Source: Schaalia odontolytica
Lineage (GTDB): Bacteria; Actinomycetota; Actinomycetes; Actinomycetales; Actinomycetaceae
DNA length: 64,000 nucleotides
Direction of reading: 5' to 3'
Assembly (NCBI RefSeq): GCF_009730335.1
Contig: NZ_CP046315.1
Span: forward strand, 372,001 to 436,000
Position numbers and translations under genes: made by a program. Numbering within the stretch: position 1 is the stretch's first letter; every line of letters starts with the position of its first letter. The notes beneath the pieces were generated by a model, which worked only from the letters and a program-made list of their open reading frames with translations, had not been told where the DNA came from and made no database searches. Positions 24,525 through 32,779 of the stretch are shown here, piece after piece.

Positions 24525-25207
24525 ATGAGTTCTCGGTGGGTAATGGCAGCCACTGCTGCCTGCACTTCGCTGCTCCTTGCAGCGTGCGTGCCAGGGCTGT
24601 CGGATGATGCTCGATTGTATTTTGGGCGCGGTAGCGGGAGCATACCTATCTCCGAGGACAGACGACGGAGGTCCATATCAGGGATACCCTGCCCCGGTAT
24701 CTGGGCATCATCGAGGAGGTCGTCGTCGAGTCCGGTGATGTGCTAGGGGTCAGTGGTAAGAACCGAGTCGATGGCTGCTTGACGAAGGACACGACTGACA
24801 TGGATATCGACTGGATGATGATGGTTATTCCTGCGATCGACTATGAGGACCTGCGTCGGATCGTCTGGGAGGGGGCGCAGCGCAACGGTTTTGCCTACTC
24901 AGCAACACCGGACTACAGCGGAAAGAACAATAGACGAAGCGTTGCCGTCGGGGACGAGGACGGGACTCTTGTCGCTTTTACCCATCTTGAGGGCAGTGGC
25001 TTCATCAACATTAGCTTTCATTCGGGGTGCATGCTTCCAACTCATACCTATGACTTGGATACCCCGTACAAGCAATTACCACTTCCTTCTGTTGAAGAGA
25101 TGTTCCCGAACCTCAGGATTGTTGATGCTTTTGATGAGAACTCCAATCTGAACCCGGAGTTGAGTTCGCAGTCGGGGCCCCAGAGCGGCACCCAGTCGGG
25201 CTCGTAA
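24525..25207 (+). pseudogene. Frameshifted mosaic lipoprotein, family A, last of cassette 2
   Basis: The signal peptide (MSSRWVMAATAACTSLLLAAC) and the first 45 codons are intact up to SIPISE. Around 24655 the sequence reads CCGAGGACAGACG where paralogues read CCGAGGGGCAGACG, so one base is lost and the frame ends at about 24746. The correct frame resumes and stays open to 25207. Its left part matches 16274/21810 (GKNRVDGCLTKDTTDMDI) and its right part matches 17630 (EGAQRNGFAYSATPDYSG, FINISFHSGCM), so the gene is a hybrid made by recombination and then broken. A sequencing error at one base cannot be excluded. Confidence 0.75.
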
Positions 25208-25247
25208 AACTGCCCCGGCCTCGTCGATACAGGGCAGAAACGGGAAA

Positions 25248-25283
25248 GGCGGCGAGGCGCGGACCAACCGCGCACCCGCCGCC
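25248..25283. terminator. Hairpin between cassette 2 and purB
   Basis: GGCGGCG/CGCCGCC outside and GCGCGG/CCGCGC inside form a strong two-part stem between convergent genes. It can terminate both the lipoprotein operon and purB. A weaker CTGCCC/GGGCAG pair lies just left of it. Confidence 0.6.
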
Positions 25284-25297
25284 CCAGCCGATAGGGC

Positions 25298-26755
25298 TCA
25301 GGCCTCCCAGCGCGCCAGGCGCTCGGACAGGCCGATGTAGGTCGCGGGGGTCAGCGCGAGGAGGCGCTCCTCCACCTCGGCCGGCAGACCCAGGCCCGCG
25401 ATGAACTCACGCATGTCTTCCGCACCCACCTCGTGGCCGCGCGTCAGCTCCTTAAGGCGCTCGTACGGGTTCGCCATGCCGGTCGCGCCCGCGATCGCCG
25501 CGGCGCGCATCGCCTGCTGGACGGCCTCGCCGAGCACCGCCCAATTCGCGTCCAAATCCTGCGCCATACGGGCCGCGTTGATCTCGATGCCATCCAGGCC
25601 ACGCACCAGGTTGTCGTAGGCCAGCACAGCGTGACCGAACGCGACGCCCACGTTGCGCTGCGTCGTCGAATCCGTCAGGTCGCGCTGCATGCGGCTGGTC
25701 ACCAGCGTCGCGCCGAGCGAATCCAGCAGCGCGTTCGACACCTCCAGGTTCGCCTCCGCATTCTCGAAGCGAATCGGGTTGACCTTGTGCGGCATCGTCG
25801 ACGAGCCCGTCGAGCCCTGCGCCGCCAGGTTCTGGTGGAAGTAATCCATCGAAATGTAGGTCCACGCGTCCGTCGCCAAGTTGTGGGCGATACGACCAGC
25901 GCGCGCCACGTCCGCGTACAGCTCGGCCTGCCAGTCGTGCGACTCGATCTGCGTGGTCAGCGGGTTCCACGTCAGGCCCAGGCCCTCCACGAAGGAGCGC
26001 GCCAGCGTCGGCCAATCCGCACCCGGCACCGACACGACGTGCGCGGCCCACGTGCCCGTCGCACCGTTAATCTTGCCCAGGTACTCCGTGGCCTCGACGC
26101 GCTTGATCTGGCGCGACAGACGGTGCGCGAACACCGCCATCTCCTTGCCGACCGTCACCGGGGTCGCCGGCTGGCCGTGCGTGTGCGCCAGCATCGGGAC
26201 GGCCGCCCCGGCCTCGGCGAGGCCACGCAGGCGATCGAGGAGCGCGCGGATCGCGGGCAGCCACACCTGCTCGGTCGCCGCCTTGATCGTCAGCGCGTAC
26301 GCCAGGTTGTTGATGTCCTCGGAGGTGCAAAAGATGTGGACGACCTCGCGCAGGGACGGCAGATTCGTGCCCTCGCCCAGCTTCTCGGAGGCGGCCTCGA
26401 GGTATTCGCCGATCAGGTACTCGACGGCCTTGACGTCGTGGCGGGTGACGGCCTCGAACTCACCCAGGCGCTTGATGTGGTCGGCGCCGAAGTCACGCGT
26501 GAGGGCGCGCAGGTAGTCGCGCTCGGCGTCGGTCAACGTCGGGGCGCCGGGCAGGACCGAGTTGTCGAGCAGGAAAATCAGCCACTCGATCTCGACGTGC
26601 ACGCGCGCGCGGTTCAGGCCCGCCTCGGACAGGTAGTTCGCCAGCGGCGCGGCCACCGCGCGGTAGCGGCCGTCCAGCGGGCTGAGCGGTTCACCCCCGC
26701 CCGCCAGGTCCGAATAGCCGTGGGCAGTGGAGAACAGTGTCATCGTGTCGCTCAT
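25298..26755 (-). CDS. purB: Adenylosuccinate lyase
   Basis: A 485-residue enzyme of purine synthesis that splits SAICAR to AICAR plus fumarate and adenylosuccinate to AMP plus fumarate. The fumarase/aspartase superfamily signature GSSTMPHKVNPIRFENAE is present, as are the HTHGQPATPVT and CTSEDINNLAYAL active-site stretches, which place it with the E. coli-type PurB (about 456 residues). The ATG at 26755 (MSDTMTLFSTAHGYSDLAGG) is chosen; the frame stays open upstream but that extension is low-complexity and lacks conservation. Cytosolic tetramer in known relatives. It stands alone, convergent with the lipoprotein array. Confidence 0.95.
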   Translation of the reverse strand: MSDTMTLFSTAHGYSDLAGGGEPLSPLDGRYRAVAAPLANYLSEAGLNRARVHVEIEWLIFLLDNSVLPGAPTLTDAERDYLRALTRDFGADHIKRLGEFEAVTRHDVKAVEYLIGEYLEAASEKLGEGTNLPSLREVVHIFCTSEDINNLAYALTIKAATEQVWLPAIRALLDRLRGLAEAGAAVPMLAHTHGQPATPVTVGKEMAVFAHRLSRQIKRVEATEYLGKINGATGTWAAHVVSVPGADWPTLARSFVEGLGLTWNPLTTQIESHDWQAELYADVARAGRIAHNLATDAWTYISMDYFHQNLAAQGSTGSSTMPHKVNPIRFENAEANLEVSNALLDSLGATLVTSRMQRDLTDSTTQRNVGVAFGHAVLAYDNLVRGLDGIEINAARMAQDLDANWAVLGEAVQQAMRAAAIAGATGMANPYERLKELTRGHEVGAEDMREFIAGLGLPAEVEERLLALTPATYIGLSERLARWEA

Positions 26756-26873
26756 ACCCCTATTTTCCCAGAAAGAGGGGCCTTCGGGCCGCAGAGTCCG
26801 CCCGGTGGTTCGTGGCGTGGGTAACGTACGAGGCCGGGGCTGAGTGGGTGTGCGCGTGAGGGCCCCGGGTGTG

Positions 26874-26912
26874 TCGTCCACAGGGGCGGGTGGCGTCAAG
26901 TGGTTATCCACA
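26874..26912. promoter_or_regulatory. DnaA-box pair upstream of WXG-like gene
   Basis: TTATCCACA (26904-26912) is a consensus DnaA box, and TCGTCCACA (26874-26882) is close to the actinobacterial form. They lie 30 bases apart in the purB/WXG intergenic region. A paired TTATCCACA arrangement with the same spacing recurs at 47793 and 47823. Confidence 0.5.
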
Positions 26913-26998
26913 GGGGGTGCCGTGCGGCTGGTGATAGGGCAGTGAGGCGGCGTAGCGTGCGAGGACAAGCAACGACTCTTCCGATGATGGGAGACACC

Positions 26999-27304
26999 AT
27001 GATCCTCGATCCGACCAGCCCAGGCCTGTCCCTCCAAGCCGCCCAGGGCCTCGTCGACGGCCTGCGCGGGGTACTTGTGGGCGCGACGTGCCCGCAGTGG
27101 ACGGGAGTGGGAGGCGACTCCTACCGGGCGCGCTGCGGCGAAACCATCGCCGGCGCTCAGGCAGTCCTCGACCAGATCCAACATGCCCTTGACCTCATCC
27201 CAGCCTTTGACACGGAGCGGACGCAGGGCCTCGCGCGTAGCCTCTCCGAGTCCGCCGAATCAGCAGTACTTCATCCCGAACTCGTCATGCTGGGAGCGTG
27301 GTGA
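26999..27304 (+). CDS. WXG100-like protein paired with lipase
   Basis: A 101-residue protein with no signal peptide. Two helices flank WTGVGGDSYRARC, which has the Trp-x-Gly turn and following pattern of the WXG100 family. The ATG at 26999 follows GGGAG; upstream in-frame ATGs at 26984 and 26987 are less well placed. The stop overlaps the GTG start of a large hydrolase, giving the same small-partner/large-hydrolase pair as at 14233 and 19778 but with unrelated sequence. Likely export partner of the next protein. Confidence 0.72.
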   Translation: MILDPTSPGLSLQAAQGLVDGLRGVLVGATCPQWTGVGGDSYRARCGETIAGAQAVLDQIQHALDLIPAFDTERTQGLARSLSESAESAVLHPELVMLGAW

Positions 27305-28992
27305 CCGTGGCTTTCGATCCGAACCGACACGTGTCCGTGTCCTCGGGCTCCTTCAGCGTCGACGTCAACGAGCTGTGCGCCACGCACACCCTCGTCACGT
27401 ACGAAGAGAACCTCTCGATCGGACCCGCGCGCCTTGCGCTCAACGCCGCCCTCGCCGAGGCCGACCTGGCCTCGCTGTTTGCCCCGGAAACGGCTGCTGG
27501 ACTCATCTCCGCGATCAGCGCCGCCATCAGTGCCCTCGACTCTCTCGAGTCCAGCGTCGACGACCTGCGGTGGAAGATGCAGGACGCGGCCCTCACGTAC
27601 GCGGATGCGAACGCAGCCGCCTCCCTGTGGGAGGCAGTCCCCGGCAGCCCGTTGGGGGCGCAGCTCAGCTGGCGGAGCCTCGGAGCGTTCGCCCTCTCCC
27701 CAGGCGGTGCCCTGGCCGCTGGTGGCGTGGCGCTCTACCACGGGTTTCAGGACGCATCCGCGAGCGCGGGAGTGCCCTGGTTGCCCGCGGTCCTCCTACC
27801 CGAGATGACGACCATGGTACGCGGGAGGGACCTGTGGAACACCGCGATCGACGGCGTCTCCTTCGCTCTGCACGGGGACGAGGAGTCCGGGGCATTGTTC
27901 CAGCGTGACCTCGGCAGATTCGCCCTCGACGTGAATTCCCTGCCTGCGTTCCGAGGCGTCGCGCAGTCACTGGCCGGGCAGGGGGTGAGCCAGGACCTGA
28001 ACTCAACCTCCACGCAGCCCGCCTCCGGTATCGCCGCGCTCGCTGTGCCCTGGGTGGTAGCCGCCCTCTACAACCGCATGGGTTGTGGGCACGGAGCCAG
28101 CTACGGGGTTGCGGTTCGGGGAACGGACGGGAACGCGCGCGTCCATCACAGCGAGGCCGCCGCACGTATTCCGTCCGGTGCCCTCGACGCGCGAACACAG
28201 GCCGCGCTCGCGGCCATGCCCGACGCGGCACCCGACACCCACTACGAGGGCATCGCTACCAGTGCCGACACCATCGAGCACATCGTCGACATGCACGGAG
28301 GCGACGCCGACAACGGAGAGATCGCCATCGAGGAACACGTGACCGTGGGGGAGGATGGCGCGACGACCCGCTCGTGGACCGTCGACATTCGAGGCACCCA
28401 GTCCTTCGCCATCGGGCAGTCGGGCCCTCAGGACATGACCACCAACCTGCAGGGCGTGGCGGGAATGGCCTCGGATCAGCTCGACGCGATCATGGAAGCC
28501 ATGGACGCGGCCGGTATCACACCCGAGGAGGCCGTCGAGTTTTCCGGCCACTCGCAGGGCGGCATCATGGCGGCTCAGCTGGCCGCCGACCCTGCCGTAC
28601 GCGCACGCTACAACGTCGTCTCCGTCGTCACCGCCGGCTCGCCCACGGCGACGGTTGCGCCCAGTGACGTGCCCGTCCTCTCCTACGAAAACTCGGGCGA
28701 CATCGTCCCCGGTCTGGACGGGAATGCGACCCGCGGGGACAACGTGACGACCGTCAGGTTCCACGACTACGAGGCCACGGCTCACCCCGAAGACCCGGTT
28801 CCCTCCTCGCACAGTGCGCCGCTGTACGTGGACGAAATCCGAAGCACTCTGGACGCCGCCCGGGCCTCGTCCGATCCGGGCCTGAGCGCCCTGGCGGCCG
28901 CCGAGGCCCGCCGCACCCAGGCGCTCAGCCTCACCCAGGACACGCAGACCACCATCCACCACTATCAAACAAGGCGCATCACCCAGGGGTAA
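27301..28992 (+). CDS. Large alpha/beta hydrolase, putative type VII effector
   Basis: A 563-residue protein. GTG at 27301 overlaps the WXG-like stop (GTGA); the GTG at 27298 is possible. The N-terminal 130 residues are helical (LNAALAEADLASLFAPETAAGLISAI), a Gly/Ala-rich amphipathic middle follows, and the C-terminal third holds a lipase-type nucleophile GHSQGG (Ser418) then SVVTAGSP, with Asp in SGDIVPGLDG and His in PSSHSAP as triad candidates. No signal peptide. It differs from the DUF1023 proteins at 14583 and 20128 and is nearer the GHSQGG protein at 11981. No lipoprotein follows, so any immunity gene is elsewhere or not needed. Confidence 0.7.
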   Translation: MTVAFDPNRHVSVSSGSFSVDVNELCATHTLVTYEENLSIGPARLALNAALAEADLASLFAPETAAGLISAISAAISALDSLESSVDDLRWKMQDAALTYADANAAASLWEAVPGSPLGAQLSWRSLGAFALSPGGALAAGGVALYHGFQDASASAGVPWLPAVLLPEMTTMVRGRDLWNTAIDGVSFALHGDEESGALFQRDLGRFALDVNSLPAFRGVAQSLAGQGVSQDLNSTSTQPASGIAALAVPWVVAALYNRMGCGHGASYGVAVRGTDGNARVHHSEAAARIPSGALDARTQAALAAMPDAAPDTHYEGIATSADTIEHIVDMHGGDADNGEIAIEEHVTVGEDGATTRSWTVDIRGTQSFAIGQSGPQDMTTNLQGVAGMASDQLDAIMEAMDAAGITPEEAVEFSGHSQGGIMAAQLAADPAVRARYNVVSVVTAGSPTATVAPSDVPVLSYENSGDIVPGLDGNATRGDNVTTVRFHDYEATAHPEDPVPSSHSAPLYVDEIRSTLDAARASSDPGLSALAAAEARRTQALSLTQDTQTTIHHYQTRRITQG

Positions 28993-29022
28993 TGCGCCTC
29001 GACGGAGAGGGGAACCGATACG

Positions 29023-29409
29023 TCAGTCCCGCTTGTCCTTCTTATCCCGCAGGATACCCGAGACGATCGAGGAGACCACGGAGGTGATGACCGCGCCGGC
29101 CAGGCAGGACCAGAAGCCGCCCGTCGTCATAGGGAATCCGAGCGACGTGGACAGCCACCCCGTCAGTGCGAACAGCGCAGAGTTCGTCACCAGGGCAAAC
29201 AGGCCGAAGGTCAGGAGGTACAGGGGGAACGCCAGCGTCGTCACGATCGGCTTGATGATCGAGTTCACCGCCGTGAACACCAGGGCGACGGCTGCCAGAA
29301 CGATGATGGTTTGCGATGCCGACGACGACTCGATCGAGATCGACGAGACCACGCGGGTCGTCACCCACAGGCCGGCCATCGTGGCCAATAAACGAGCAAT
29401 AAAGTCCAT
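29023..29409 (-). CDS. Phage holin family membrane protein
   Basis: A 128-residue protein with four hydrophobic helices and a highly charged C-terminus (RDKKDKRD). VFTAVNSIIKPIVTTLAFPL and LTFGLFALVTNSALFALTGWL match the holin-like family widespread in actinobacterial chromosomes (PF04020-type). The name is historical; no other phage gene is nearby and its role in uninfected cells is unclear. The ATG at 29409 (MDFIARLL) is preferred to the upstream codons, which would overlap the hisC promoter region. Confidence 0.82.
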   Translation of the reverse strand: MDFIARLLATMAGLWVTTRVVSSISIESSSASQTIIVLAAVALVFTAVNSIIKPIVTTLAFPLYLLTFGLFALVTNSALFALTGWLSTSLGFPMTTGGFWSCLAGAVITSVVSSIVSGILRDKKDKRD

Positions 29410-29474
29410 TTCTCCATTCTTGCGCAGTGGGATGATCCTTGCATGGTCCATGTCCATGGGATAGGACTACACAC

Positions 29475-30539
29475 ATGACCAACCTGCGCATCCGTCCCGC
29501 CGTCGCCTCCCTGCCTCGCTACGTTCCCAGCAAGACCGCGCCTGACGCCGTCAAAATCTCCTCCAACGAGATGCCGACGCCGCCCAGCCCTGCGGTGCTC
29601 GAGGCGATCGCCCGCGAACTCGAGACGATCAACCGCTACCCCGACCTGACGGCCGCGCCCCTGCGCGAGGCTCTTGCGCAGCGCTTCGGCGTCGGTGCTG
29701 ACCAGGTTTGTGTGGGCACCGGTTCCTCGGCGATCCTCGTCGCCGCACTGTCCGCCGTCTGCCAGCCCGGCAGCCAGGTCGTCTTCCCCTGGCGCTCCTT
29801 CGAATCCTACCCGATCGCCATTCCCTCCGTGGGTGGCGAACCCGTGCCCGTCGAGCTCCTCCCGGATGGTACCCACGACCTCGACGCCATGCGCGCCGCG
29901 ATCACGCCCGACACCGTCGCCGTGATCGTCTGTTCGCCCAACAACCCGACCGGTCCCGCCCTGACCTACGAGGAGATCGCCGGTTTCGTCGCCGACGTGC
30001 CCGAGGACGTCATGGTCATCGTCGACGAGGCCTACATCGACTTTGCGACCAAGCCCGGCGTGCACACCGCGGTCCCCCTCATCGAGGAACACCCCAACGT
30101 CATCGTCATGCGCACGTTCTCCAAGGCCCACGCCCTGGCCGGTGTGCGCGTCGGCTACGCCATCGGTGATCCCGAGGTGATCGGCGCAATCCAGGCCCTC
30201 CTCGTCCCCTTCGGTGTCAGCTCCCTCGCGCTCGCCGCAGCCCTCGCCTCCCTGAAGGATGCCGAGGGCGTGCAGCGCGCGGTCGCCGAGATCATCGCCG
30301 AGCGCGAGCGCATCATCCCTGCCCTGCGCGGACTCGGCTACGACATCCCCGACAGTCAGTCGAACTTCTACCTGATACGAGGCGACGTCTACGGCCTCGT
30401 CGAGGCATGCGCGCGCGTCGGCCTCATCGTGCGCCCCTTCCGCGTGGGCGTGCGAGTCTCGGTCGGCTCGCGCGAGCAGAACGACCGCTTCCTGTCCGTG
30501 GCCGTTGAATTCGCGCGCACCGCGGGCATCGGCGCGTAG
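29475..30539 (+). CDS. hisC: Histidinol-phosphate aminotransferase
   Basis: A 354-residue PLP-dependent class II aminotransferase of histidine synthesis (imidazole-acetol phosphate to L-histidinol phosphate). The PLP-lysine lies in FSKAHALAGVRVGY, the pyridine-binding Asp in VDEAYIDF and the phosphate-clamping Asn in SPNNPTGP, with ISSNEMPTPPSP at the substrate end. Similar enzymes can act on aromatic amino acids (PatA-type), and no other his genes are in the window, so that alternative stays open. ATG at 29475; divergent from the holin-like gene. Confidence 0.88.
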   Translation: MTNLRIRPAVASLPRYVPSKTAPDAVKISSNEMPTPPSPAVLEAIARELETINRYPDLTAAPLREALAQRFGVGADQVCVGTGSSAILVAALSAVCQPGSQVVFPWRSFESYPIAIPSVGGEPVPVELLPDGTHDLDAMRAAITPDTVAVIVCSPNNPTGPALTYEEIAGFVADVPEDVMVIVDEAYIDFATKPGVHTAVPLIEEHPNVIVMRTFSKAHALAGVRVGYAIGDPEVIGAIQALLVPFGVSSLALAAALASLKDAEGVQRAVAEIIAERERIIPALRGLGYDIPDSQSNFYLIRGDVYGLVEACARVGLIVRPFRVGVRVSVGSREQNDRFLSVAVEFARTAGIGA

Positions 30540-30553
30540 GGTCAGTAAGCCAA

Positions 30554-30583
30554 TGGGCGCGCCCGACGAAACGGACGCGCCCA
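30554..30583. terminator. Bidirectional terminator between hisC and YwiC-like gene
   Basis: TGGGCGCG and CGCGCCCA form an 8-bp stem that extends inward through CCG/CGG around an ACGAAA loop. The genes on either side converge on it. Confidence 0.6.
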
Positions 30584-30608
30584 CGACCACCCACCGGGGT
30601 GCAGCGGA

Positions 30609-31499
30609 TTACGGAATCAGCAGCGAGGCGATGAGAAGAAGCGACCAGCCGAGCTCGCTGAATCCGATGAGCTTGGGCGAGAAGGGGCGTGCGCGGGTCC
30701 GGTTCAGCGTCGGCATGACCCACGCGCGCGCGGTCAGGCACGCCCACATGAGGACAGGCCAGATCTCAAGAGCGCCGAACCACCACGCCACAGCCGCGCA
30801 CAGCGTGAACGCCGCGTGCAGCAGCGTGGAACCCATTGCCCAGCGCGGGTCCTTACGGCCGCGGATCATCGACCGAACCAGCGGAACAGTGCCGATGTAG
30901 TGCAGGCCGAACGCGGCGCACGTCGCCCACGCGTGGAGGGTCACCGCAGCCGGTGAACCGTCTGCGATCGCCAGCGAAAACGCCACGGGTCCCATGATGT
31001 TACCCGCTAGGATCGAGGCCGCGCGGGCACCCAGGGAGCGCTCGCGGCCCTTCCACACGAGGTAGATCGCGGACGAGGCCAGGGGTACGAAAGCGACCGC
31101 CCACCACAGCAGCTGTGGGCGCAGGGCCAGGAGGGTCGCGCCGGGGAGCGCCGCGAGCACGCCGTAGGTCAGGACCGCGGGGGCAATGCGAGAGCGGCGC
31201 TTGGCGGGTGTCTTGACCCACAGGCACACGGCGGAGAACATCTGGAAGGCCATCGCCCATGCGACCAGCATGAGGACGACCGTCCACGAGAAGGTGAAGG
31301 ACAGCGCCCACCCGAGCAGCGGCGGGAAAGCCATCATCGTCCACGCGCCGTGCTGGTCGGAGATCCAACCGTTGCGGGCAAGCTTACGCATGCGGGGATT
31401 GTTGTGGTGGCGCGGCTTCGGGCGCCCCGGTGCGCGATTGGTGACGCCATCCGCGGTGCGTTCGGGCGTTGTCTGAGTCTGCAGCGCTGCACTGTGCAT
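30609..31499 (-). CDS. YwiC-like membrane protein
   Basis: A 296-residue protein with a basic N-terminal tail and about eight membrane helices. NGWISDQHGAWTMMAFPP is the typical opening of the YwiC-like family; SILAGNIMGPVAFSLAIADG and LHYIGTVPLVRSMIRGRKDP are further family-like loops. Function is unknown; relatives in firmicutes sit near nitrate-respiration genes, but nothing like that is present here. ATG at 31499 is preceded by TAAGCT and six bases, a leaderless promoter pattern. Confidence 0.8.
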   Translation of the reverse strand: MHSAALQTQTTPERTADGVTNRAPGRPKPRHHNNPRMRKLARNGWISDQHGAWTMMAFPPLLGWALSFTFSWTVVLMLVAWAMAFQMFSAVCLWVKTPAKRRSRIAPAVLTYGVLAALPGATLLALRPQLLWWAVAFVPLASSAIYLVWKGRERSLGARAASILAGNIMGPVAFSLAIADGSPAAVTLHAWATCAAFGLHYIGTVPLVRSMIRGRKDPRWAMGSTLLHAAFTLCAAVAWWFGALEIWPVLMWACLTARAWVMPTLNRTRARPFSPKLIGFSELGWSLLLIASLLIP

Positions 31500-31600
31500 A
31501 GCCTTAGCTTAATGAAGTACGCCTGTGAAGCTCAATACTGGGAGGGTCACAACGTGAGACTGAAGCGAGAATAATTCAACAATCGGTGAAATATGGGGGC

Positions 31601-32584
31601 ATGTCCACATCAGACGCAGTTACAACTCAATCCCCCGTCCTTTCCTCCGAAGATCGCAGCGCGCGCATCGCCGTCACGGTCTTCCCACTGCTGATCCTGG
31701 CGGCCTTTGCGATCGCCATGATCACGCCCGACACGTTCAAGCCGCTAGCTCCCGGCGTGAACTGGGCGCTCGGCGTCATCATGTTCGGTATGGGCCTGAC
31801 CCTGACGCTGCCCGACTTTGGGCTCATCATCAAGCGTCCGCTGCCCGTGCTCGTGGGTGTTGTCGCCCAGTACCTGATCATGCCCCTCGTCGGTTGGGCC
31901 CTGTGCTACGTGTTCGGTCTGCCCGACGCGGTCGCGGTCGGCGTCATCCTCGTCGGCTGTGCGCCCGGTGGTACGGCCTCGAACGTGATCTCCTACCTGG
32001 CGAAGGCGGACGTCGCGCTGTCGGTCACCATGACCTCGATCTCGACGCTGCTCGCGCCCCTCATGACGCCCCTGCTCACCGCCTGGCTGGTGGGTAATCG
32101 CATGCCGGTTGATGGCGCGGCGATGGCGAAGAACATCCTGCTGATGGTTCTCGCCCCCGTCCTGGGCGGCTTCATCGTGCGCTTCGTCGCGGGCAAGCTT
32201 GTGGAGAAAATCCTGCCGCTTCTCCCCTGGATCTCCGTGTTTGGTATCTGCTACGTGCTGCTGGTCGTCGTGTCTGGCTCGGTCAACAAGATCCTGACCT
32301 CCGGCGCTCTCATCATTGCCGTGGTCATCTGCCACAACCTCCTGGGCTACCTCTTCGGCTACCTGGCCGGACGCGCCGGCCGTGGCTCCGACAAGGCGTC
32401 GCGGACGACCGCAATCGAGGTCGGCATGCAGAACTCGGCGCTGGCCGCGACGCTGGCGAAGACCCACTTCGCCTCCACCCCGGAGACCGCGCTCCCGGCA
32501 GCCGTATTCTCCGTGTGGCACAACCTGTCCGGCGCGCTGCTGGCGATGTTCTTCCGTCGCTGGAAGAACGGCGGACAGGCCTAA
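31601..32584 (+). CDS. Bile acid:sodium symporter (BASS) family transporter
   Basis: A 327-residue protein with about ten membrane helices. The family core GCAPGGTASNVISYLAKADVALSV is present, with EVGMQNSALAATLA as the second crossover motif. Bacterial members move sodium with organic anions such as pantoate or keto-acids; the substrate cannot be read from sequence. ATG at 31601 follows GGGGG; a GTG at 31586 is possible. Transcribed alone, ahead of a strong terminator. Confidence 0.88.
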   Translation: MSTSDAVTTQSPVLSSEDRSARIAVTVFPLLILAAFAIAMITPDTFKPLAPGVNWALGVIMFGMGLTLTLPDFGLIIKRPLPVLVGVVAQYLIMPLVGWALCYVFGLPDAVAVGVILVGCAPGGTASNVISYLAKADVALSVTMTSISTLLAPLMTPLLTAWLVGNRMPVDGAAMAKNILLMVLAPVLGGFIVRFVAGKLVEKILPLLPWISVFGICYVLLVVVSGSVNKILTSGALIIAVVICHNLLGYLFGYLAGRAGRGSDKASRTTAIEVGMQNSALAATLAKTHFASTPETALPAAVFSVWHNLSGALLAMFFRRWKNGGQA

Positions 32585-32649
32585 ATGGACGAGGCCGGGG
32601 CGCGGGGGCGCTGATCCACAGCTCTGGTTATCGGTCGAGCAAACAGTGC

Positions 32650-32678
32650 GGAGGGGCGGCGCATCGGGCCGCCCCTCC
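32650..32678 (+). terminator. Terminator after the BASS transporter
   Basis: GGAGGGGCGGC and GCCGCCCCTCC form a perfect 11-bp stem with a 7-base loop, followed by a short T-containing stretch. Confidence 0.65.
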
Positions 32679-32704
32679 TGCGTTGCTCATGAGTCAGTGG
32701 TTGC

Positions 32705-32779
32705 TCACTTGTCCACGTTGCACAGGTTGGTGAGCGTCTCCTGGTGCGAGCTCATGTTCTGGATCGCGTTGCCGCGATC
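32705..32779 (-). pseudogene. C-terminal remnant of a lipoprotein gene
   Basis: Read on the minus strand, the last 24 codons before a TGA at 32705-32707 give DRGNAIQNMSSHQETLTNLC plus NVDK. NMSSHQETLTNLC aligns with the C-termini of the two neighbouring lipoproteins (DLSAKQTELFNKC at 33166 and NLTTSLYTLGNLC at 33261). Upstream of these codons the sequence is replaced by the oppositely oriented gene 32744-33166, with a 20-bp palindrome at the junction. Confidence 0.5.

Noticed and set aside
14233-25207. Complete ESX/type VII secretion locus
   Set aside because: No FtsK/SpoIIIE-type EccC ATPase, EccB, EccD or EccE gene is present anywhere in the window; only probable cargo, partners and protease-like genes are seen.
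26874-26912. Replication origin
   Set aside because: Only two boxes, no AT-rich unwinding region and no dnaA, dnaN or gyrase genes nearby; the same holds for 47793-47831.
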